Positions 23,003 through 26,344 of a stretch of DNA of 26,344 bases are shown piece by piece. This stretch comes from Candidatus Effluviviaceae Genus I sp. Its GTDB lineage: Bacteria > Joyebacterota > Joyebacteria > Joyebacterales > Joyebacteraceae. The notes under the pieces were generated by a model. It was given only the letters and a program-made list of their open reading frames with translations. It made no database searches and was not told the origin of the DNA. The stretch lies in the NCBI GenBank assembly GCA_016867725.1, contig VGIX01000025.1:1-26344 (forward strand), written 5' to 3'. The number at the start of each line of letters is the position of its first letter. The stretch's first letter is position 1. The position numbers were made by a program, and so were the translations under genes.

Positions 23003-24295
23003 CTAGCTAGGCCTCTTCTCGCCCTTCACGAGCGGGAAGGCGGCGCACAGCTCCTCGACCTCTTTCCTGACAGACTGCAGATTCTGCTCGTTCTCGATGT
23101 CCGACAGCGCCCGGTCGATGAGCCCGACGATGCGCTCGATCTCGGCCGCGCCCATCCCGCGCGTCGTGAGCGCGGGCGTGCCGACGCGGATGCCGCTTGC
23201 GATGAACGGCTTCTCCGGATCGAAGGGGATCGTGTTCTTGTTCACCGTGATCCCCGCCTTCTCGAGACCGAGCTCCGCCGCCTTCCCCGTCACGTTCTTC
23301 TGACGGAGGTCGACGAGCATGAGATGCGTGTCGGTCCCGCCGGACACGAGACGGAACCCGTGACGCTTGAACGCCTCGGCCATGAGCTTCGCGTTCTCGA
23401 CGATCTTCCTCTGGTACTCGCGGAACGCCGGCTGCGACGCTTCCTTGAGGCACACGGCCTTGCCCGCGATGACGTGCATGAGCGGCCCGCCCTGAATGCC
23501 CGGGAAGACCATCTTGTCGATGTCGGCCGCGACGGCCTCCCGACAGAGGATCATGCCCGCCCGGGGCCCACGGAGCGTCTTGTGCGTGGTGGTCGTCACC
23601 GCGTCGGAGTGCGGCACCGGACTGGGGTGCATCCCCGCCGCGACGAGCCCGGCGATGTGCGCCATGTCCACGACGAGCCTCGCCCCCACCGCATCCGCGA
23701 TCTCGCGGAACGCCGCGAAGTCGAGCGTGCGCGGGTACGCACTCGCGCCGGCCATGATGAGCTTCGGGCGCTTCTCAAGCGCGAGCGTCCTGAGAGCGGC
23801 GTAGTCGATGACCTCGGTCTTCTGATCGACGCCGTAGTGGACCACGTCGAAGAACATCCCCGAGAAGCTGATCGGGTGTCCGTGCGTCAGGTGTCCGCCG
23901 TGCGACAGCTCGAGACCGAAGTACCGGTCGCCGGGCTTGAGGAGCGCGAAGTAGACGGCCATGTTGGCCTGGCTGCCGGAGTGCGGCTGCACGTTGGCGT
24001 GCTCCGCCCCGAAGAGGGCCTTGGCGCGCTCGATGGCCAGCCTCTCGGCCCTGTCGACGAACTCGCAGCCCCCGTAGTAGCGCCCGTTCCGCTCCCAGCT
24101 CAGGCTCCCGTCCTTCTTGCGGAAGAACGGGTAGCCCTCGGCGTACTTGTTCGTCATGACCGACCCGACCGCCTCCCGGACCGCCTCGCTCGTGAAGTTC
24201 TCCGACGCAATGAGCTCAAGCCTGTCGGTCTGCCTGCGCACCTCTCCCTCGATCGCCTCGAAGACCTCGGGGTCGACCTCTCTCAGTCCTGCCAT
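23003..24295 (-). CDS. glyA: Serine hydroxymethyltransferase with an unusual insertion
   Basis: 430 aa PLP enzyme interconverting serine and glycine and producing 5,10-methylene-tetrahydrofolate. Signatures: [52 protein letters not shown] and [14 protein letters not shown] with Lys239 binding PLP. Relatives normally read YAEGYPGKRYYGGC; here 14 residues (57-70, [14 protein letters not shown]) separate YAEGYP from GRYYGGC. The ATG lies inside the end of rpiB (13-base overlap), with GAGGAGG 7 bases before it. It is the third gene after the promoter at 25270-25299. Confidence 0.97.
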   Translation of the reverse strand: MAGLREVDPEVFEAIEGEVRRQTDRLELIASENFTSEAVREAVGSVMTNKYAEGYPFFRKKDGSLSWERNGRYYGGCEFVDRAERLAIERAKALFGAEHANVQPHSGSQANMAVYFALLKPGDRYFGLELSHGGHLTHGHPISFSGMFFDVVHYGVDQKTEVIDYAALRTLALEKRPKLIMAGASAYPRTLDFAAFREIADAVGARLVVDMAHIAGLVAAGMHPSPVPHSDAVTTTTHKTLRGPRAGMILCREAVAADIDKMVFPGIQGGPLMHVIAGKAVCLKEASQPAFREYQRKIVENAKLMAEAFKRHGFRLVSGGTDTHLMLVDLRQKNVTGKAAELGLEKAGITVNKNTIPFDPEKPFIASGIRVGTPALTTRGMGAAEIERIVGLIDRALSDIENEQNLQSVRKEVEELCAAFPLVKGEKRPS

Positions 24296-24738
24296 CGCTC
24301 CACCTCCTCAGTTCTCATCAGCTTCTCGACGCGCCGGGCGTGCCGCCCGCCCTCGAACGCCGTCGCAAGCCACTCGTCCACGATCGCGAGCGCGTCGCGC
24401 TCGCTCACGAACCTCGCCGGCAGACACAGCACGTTGGCGTCGTTGTGCAGGCGGGACAGCCGCGCGATCTCGGCGTTCCACGCCAGGGCTGCCCGCACAC
24501 CGGCGACCTTGTTCGCCACCATGCACATCCCCTGACCCGACCCGCAGACCAGCACGCCGCGCTCGGCCTCGCCCGCCGCGACCGCCCGGGCCGCCGCCTC
24601 TCCGAAGTCCGGGTAGTCGCACGGTTCTTCGCAGGACGCGCCGAAGTCGGTGGCCTCGTCGGCGCGCCCCTCGAGATGCCGCTTCACGGCTTCCTTGAGG
24701 GCGTAGCCCGCGTGGTCCGACGCGAGAGCGATCTTCAT
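24283..24738 (-). CDS. rpiB: Ribose-5-phosphate isomerase B
   Basis: 151 aa sugar-phosphate isomerase of the RpiB/LacAB family, interconverting ribose 5-phosphate and ribulose 5-phosphate. Visible signatures: [16 protein letters not shown] at the start, [40 protein letters not shown] with the catalytic Cys of CGSGxG, and [13 protein letters not shown]. Length is normal for the family. ATG 24738 overlaps the phosphatase stop by 4 bases (ATGA), and the end overlaps glyA by 13. The ywlE-rpiB-glyA order is a familiar one from Firmicutes. Confidence 0.96.
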   Translation of the reverse strand: MKIALASDHAGYALKEAVKRHLEGRADEATDFGASCEEPCDYPDFGEAAARAVAAGEAERGVLVCGSGQGMCMVANKVAGVRAALAWNAEIARLSRLHNDANVLCLPARFVSERDALAIVDEWLATAFEGGRHARRVEKLMRTEEVERWQD

Positions 24739-25217
24739 GGCTCCTTCTCCTCGGCCAGCGCGACGATCCTGGGGAGCGCCGCTTTGAGGTGCTCGGACAG
24801 CATCCGGTGCACCGCCTCGTACGCCGTCCGCCCTCCGCCGACCGGATCCGGCACATCCCGCCGCCCCGCGCCGGCGAACTCCGACAGGAGGAACGTGCGC
24901 GCCCGCGCGTCCGGTGCGAGGGCGACGATCTCCTCTTCGTGCTCGCCCGTCATGGCGAGGATGAGGCCGGCGTCCCTGATCGCGCCCCGGTCGAGCCCGC
25001 TCGACCGATGGCCGGAGATGTCCGCGCCGTGCGCTCGCGCAACGTCCTGCGCGAGGTCCGTCGCCCGCGCCCCCTCGATGCCCGCCGTGCCCGCCGAGCT
25101 CACCGTGAGCCCGCAGGCCTCGCCTTGCCCGCCGGCGAGGAGCGCTCTCAGGATGCCCTCGGCCATGGGACTGCGGCACGTGTTGCCCGTGCAGACCATG
25201 AGGACGTGAAGCGACAT
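24735..25217 (-). CDS. ywlE: Low-molecular-weight protein phosphatase, YwlE-like (likely protein-arginine phosphatase)
   Basis: 160 aa. The phosphate-binding loop CTGNTCRSP (Cys9 to Pro17) lies at the N-terminus and the general acid aspartate in DVPDP. A Thr in the fifth position of the loop (Thr13, equivalent to Thr11 of Bacillus YwlE) is the residue known to favour phosphoarginine over phosphotyrosine, so arginine-phosphatase activity is the preferred reading. No McsB-type kinase is in view. It is the first gene after a promoter, overlaps rpiB by 4 bases and lies beside sua5 as in Bacillus (ywlC-ywlE). Confidence 0.92.
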   Translation of the reverse strand: MSLHVLMVCTGNTCRSPMAEGILRALLAGGQGEACGLTVSSAGTAGIEGARATDLAQDVARAHGADISGHRSSGLDRGAIRDAGLILAMTGEHEEEIVALAPDARARTFLLSEFAGAGRRDVPDPVGGGRTAYEAVHRMLSEHLKAALPRIVALAEEKEP

Positions 25218-25269
25218 CGTCTCCTCGCGGAGCGGCAGGCGTGCGCTGCAACGATCGGGGAACGGGGTG

Positions 25270-25299
25270 AGTCTAGGTCGGCGGCGCAGGCCCCGTCAA
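25270..25299 (-). promoter_or_regulatory. Sigma70-type promoter of the ywlE-rpiB-glyA-deaminase operon
   Basis: Minus strand: -35 TTGACG (25299-25294), 18-base spacer, -10 TAGACT (25275-25270). It begins 4 bases after the sua5 stop codon region, in an 85-base gap, and places the start of transcription about 45-50 bases before the ywlE ATG. Confidence 0.6.
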
Positions 25300-25302
25300 G
25301 GC

Positions 25303-25941
25303 TCATTGCCCCAGCGCCTTGCGGATGTCCGCCTGCAGCACCGTACCCTCGCGGAGCACGGGCGCGCCCGGCCGCGTGAGGTCCACGATCGTGGTGGCCG
25401 CTGCGGCGCCCGACGGGTGCGAGCGCACGACGACCTCGAGCCAGTCGCGGAGCTGCGCGGCCGCGTCGTCGGCCGTTCGCGGGGGCGGCCGGCCCTCGAC
25501 GTTCGCGCTCGTGCCCGTGATGGGCTGGCCGACGAGCGCAAGGAGCTCACGGACGACCTCGTTCCGCTCGATGCGAACCGCGATCGTGCCGGTGCCCGAC
25601 GTCATCTCGAGCGGCACGCGCGTCGAGGCCGCGAGCACGTACGTGAGGCCCTTCCCCCCAAGCCGCCACTCGAGCTCCCTCGCGGCCCGCGGGATCTCAA
25701 CGACGAGGGGCTTCACCATCTCGAAGGAGTCGCAGAGCGCGATGATGGGCTTCGTGCGGTCGCGGCGCTTGGCGGAGAACACGCGCGCGACGGCCGCCGG
25801 GTTGAGCGCGTCCGCGGCGAGCGCGTAGTACGTGGTGGTGGGCACGACGACGAGGCCTCCCGCCTTGACGGCGAGCGCCGCGGGCGCGAGGCGGTCGCGC
25901 ATCGACTCGTCGCTGCTGGTGGTGAGATCGATCGTCCTCAT
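25303..25941 (-). CDS. L-threonylcarbamoyladenylate synthase (Sua5/YciO/YrdC/YwlC family)
   Basis: 212 aa enzyme that makes threonylcarbamoyl-AMP from threonine, bicarbonate and ATP for the t6A37 modification of tRNAs reading ANN codons. The fold is recognised from AVKAGGLVVVPTTTYYALAADA, KRRDRTKPI (58-66), LTYVLAA, GTIAVRI and ITGTSANVEGRP. It is of the short TsaC/YrdC type without a full Sua5 C-terminal domain. The first motif deviates: PTTTYYAL in place of PT(E/D)TVYGL, so an acidic residue and the glycine are lost, and the KRRDRTKP loop varies from KxRPxxKP. It overlaps purD by 4 bases (ATGA). A YciO-like paralogue with another role is possible. Confidence 0.88.
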   Translation of the reverse strand: MRTIDLTTSSDESMRDRLAPAALAVKAGGLVVVPTTTYYALAADALNPAAVARVFSAKRRDRTKPIIALCDSFEMVKPLVVEIPRAARELEWRLGGKGLTYVLAASTRVPLEMTSGTGTIAVRIERNEVVRELLALVGQPITGTSANVEGRPPPRTADDAAAQLRDWLEVVVRSHPSGAAAATTIVDLTRPGAPVLREGTVLQADIRKALGQ

Positions 25942-26344
25942 TCGTGCGCGGGCGTCCTGAGCGCCCGGTATCCTATGTCCTTCCTGCAGTGCGCGCCGTC
26001 GAACGAGATCCTGCAGACGGCCTCGTAGGCCTTGCCCACCGCCTCGGACAGGTCGGCGCCCACGCCCGTCACGCCGAGAACGCGCCCTCCGGCCGTGACG
26101 AGCCGTCCTTCCTGCGCCGCCGTGCCGGCGTGGAACACGACGACACCTTCAAGCCCGGCCGCCGACTCGAGGCCGAGGATCTCCTTGCCCTTCTCGTAGC
26201 ACCCCGGGTAGCCGCCGGATGCCATCACGACGCAGGCTGCGGCGCCGGGGCGCGCGCCGACCGACGACGGAGCGAGTTCGCCTCGAGCCGTCGCGATCAT
26301 GATCTCCACGATGTCTGCGTCCAGAAGCGGGAGCACCGCCTGCG
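25938..26344 (-). CDS. purD: Phosphoribosylamine-glycine ligase, C-terminal part (5' end outside window)
   Basis: The last 134 residues of PurD, the ATP-grasp enzyme of the second step of purine synthesis (phosphoribosylamine plus glycine to GAR). QAVLPLLDADIVEIM is the end of the ATP-grasp domain. Next comes the C-terminal domain with ACVVMASGGYPGCYEKGKEI, VVFHAGTA, GRVLGVTGVGADLSEAVGKA and DGAHCRKDIGYRAL, all typical of PurD. The frame is open to the right edge. It shares 4 bases with the next gene, so purD and sua5 are likely cotranscribed. Confidence 0.95.
   Translation of the reverse strand, partial: QAVLPLLDADIVEIMIATARGELAPSSVGARPGAAACVVMASGGYPGCYEKGKEILGLESAAGLEGVVVFHAGTAAQEGRLVTAGGRVLGVTGVGADLSEAVGKAYEAVCRISFDGAHCRKDIGYRALRTPAHE

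Noticed and set aside
1-26344. Mobile element, prophage, defence system or recent transfer
   Set aside because: All genes are housekeeping or metabolic, co-oriented, uniform in base use, and no transposase, integrase, tRNA-flanked repeat or defence domain is visible.

Overview
The window is a high-GC (by eye near 70 %) bacterial chromosome segment on which every convincing gene lies on the minus strand, so it is read from right to left. I recognise 27 protein genes, two of them cut by the window edges. No tRNA, rRNA, insertion sequence, CRISPR array or prophage gene was seen. Genes are packed tightly: many overlap by 1-17 bases and most gaps are under 60 bases. A complete Rnf complex, a glycyl-radical (anaerobic) ribonucleotide reductase and a MenA-type prenyltransferase suggest an anaerobe or facultative anaerobe with quinones. 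A lipobox protein, secreted Tricorn-type protease and RseC suggest a Gram-negative-type envelope. The lineage cannot be fixed from sequence alone; an uncultured high-GC group in or near the FCB superphylum is a guess.

Reading order, right to left. (1) purD (cut), sua5/tsaC, then a promoter followed by ywlE-like phosphatase, rpiB, glyA and dCMP deaminase: a translation and one-carbon/nucleotide housekeeping block. (2) A hairpin after the deaminase gene, a consensus-like promoter, a ~178-base structured leader, then nrdD overlapping a small thioredoxin-fold gene. (3) An unknown lipoprotein gene leading rnfC-D-G-E-A-B, followed by menA, apbE (the flavin transferase that would flavinylate RnfG and RnfD), an AmrS-type radical SAM enzyme, a NusG-domain-II membrane protein, a Gx/HepT-I membrane protein and rseC. 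This looks like one long redox/quinone/prenyl operon. (4) rsfS, a PAS-nitroreductase fusion, a secreted Tricorn protease, a secreted alpha/beta hydrolase, argS, and a partial gene of unknown function with its own promoter.

The most notable observations are: two genes (rnfC and rsfS) whose conserved N-termini lie upstream of any ATG/GTG/TTG and which each have a CTG codon exactly 7 bases after a Shine-Dalgarno sequence; an arginyl-tRNA synthetase whose HIGH signature reads NIVS; a class III RNR translationally coupled to a CxxC thioredoxin-like protein and preceded by a leader able to fold into alternative hairpins; a 14-residue insertion beside a conserved motif in GlyA; and a PAS domain fused to a nitroreductase. 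I found no wholly new multi-gene system; the novelty lies in these variations and in the breadth of the Rnf-centred operon.
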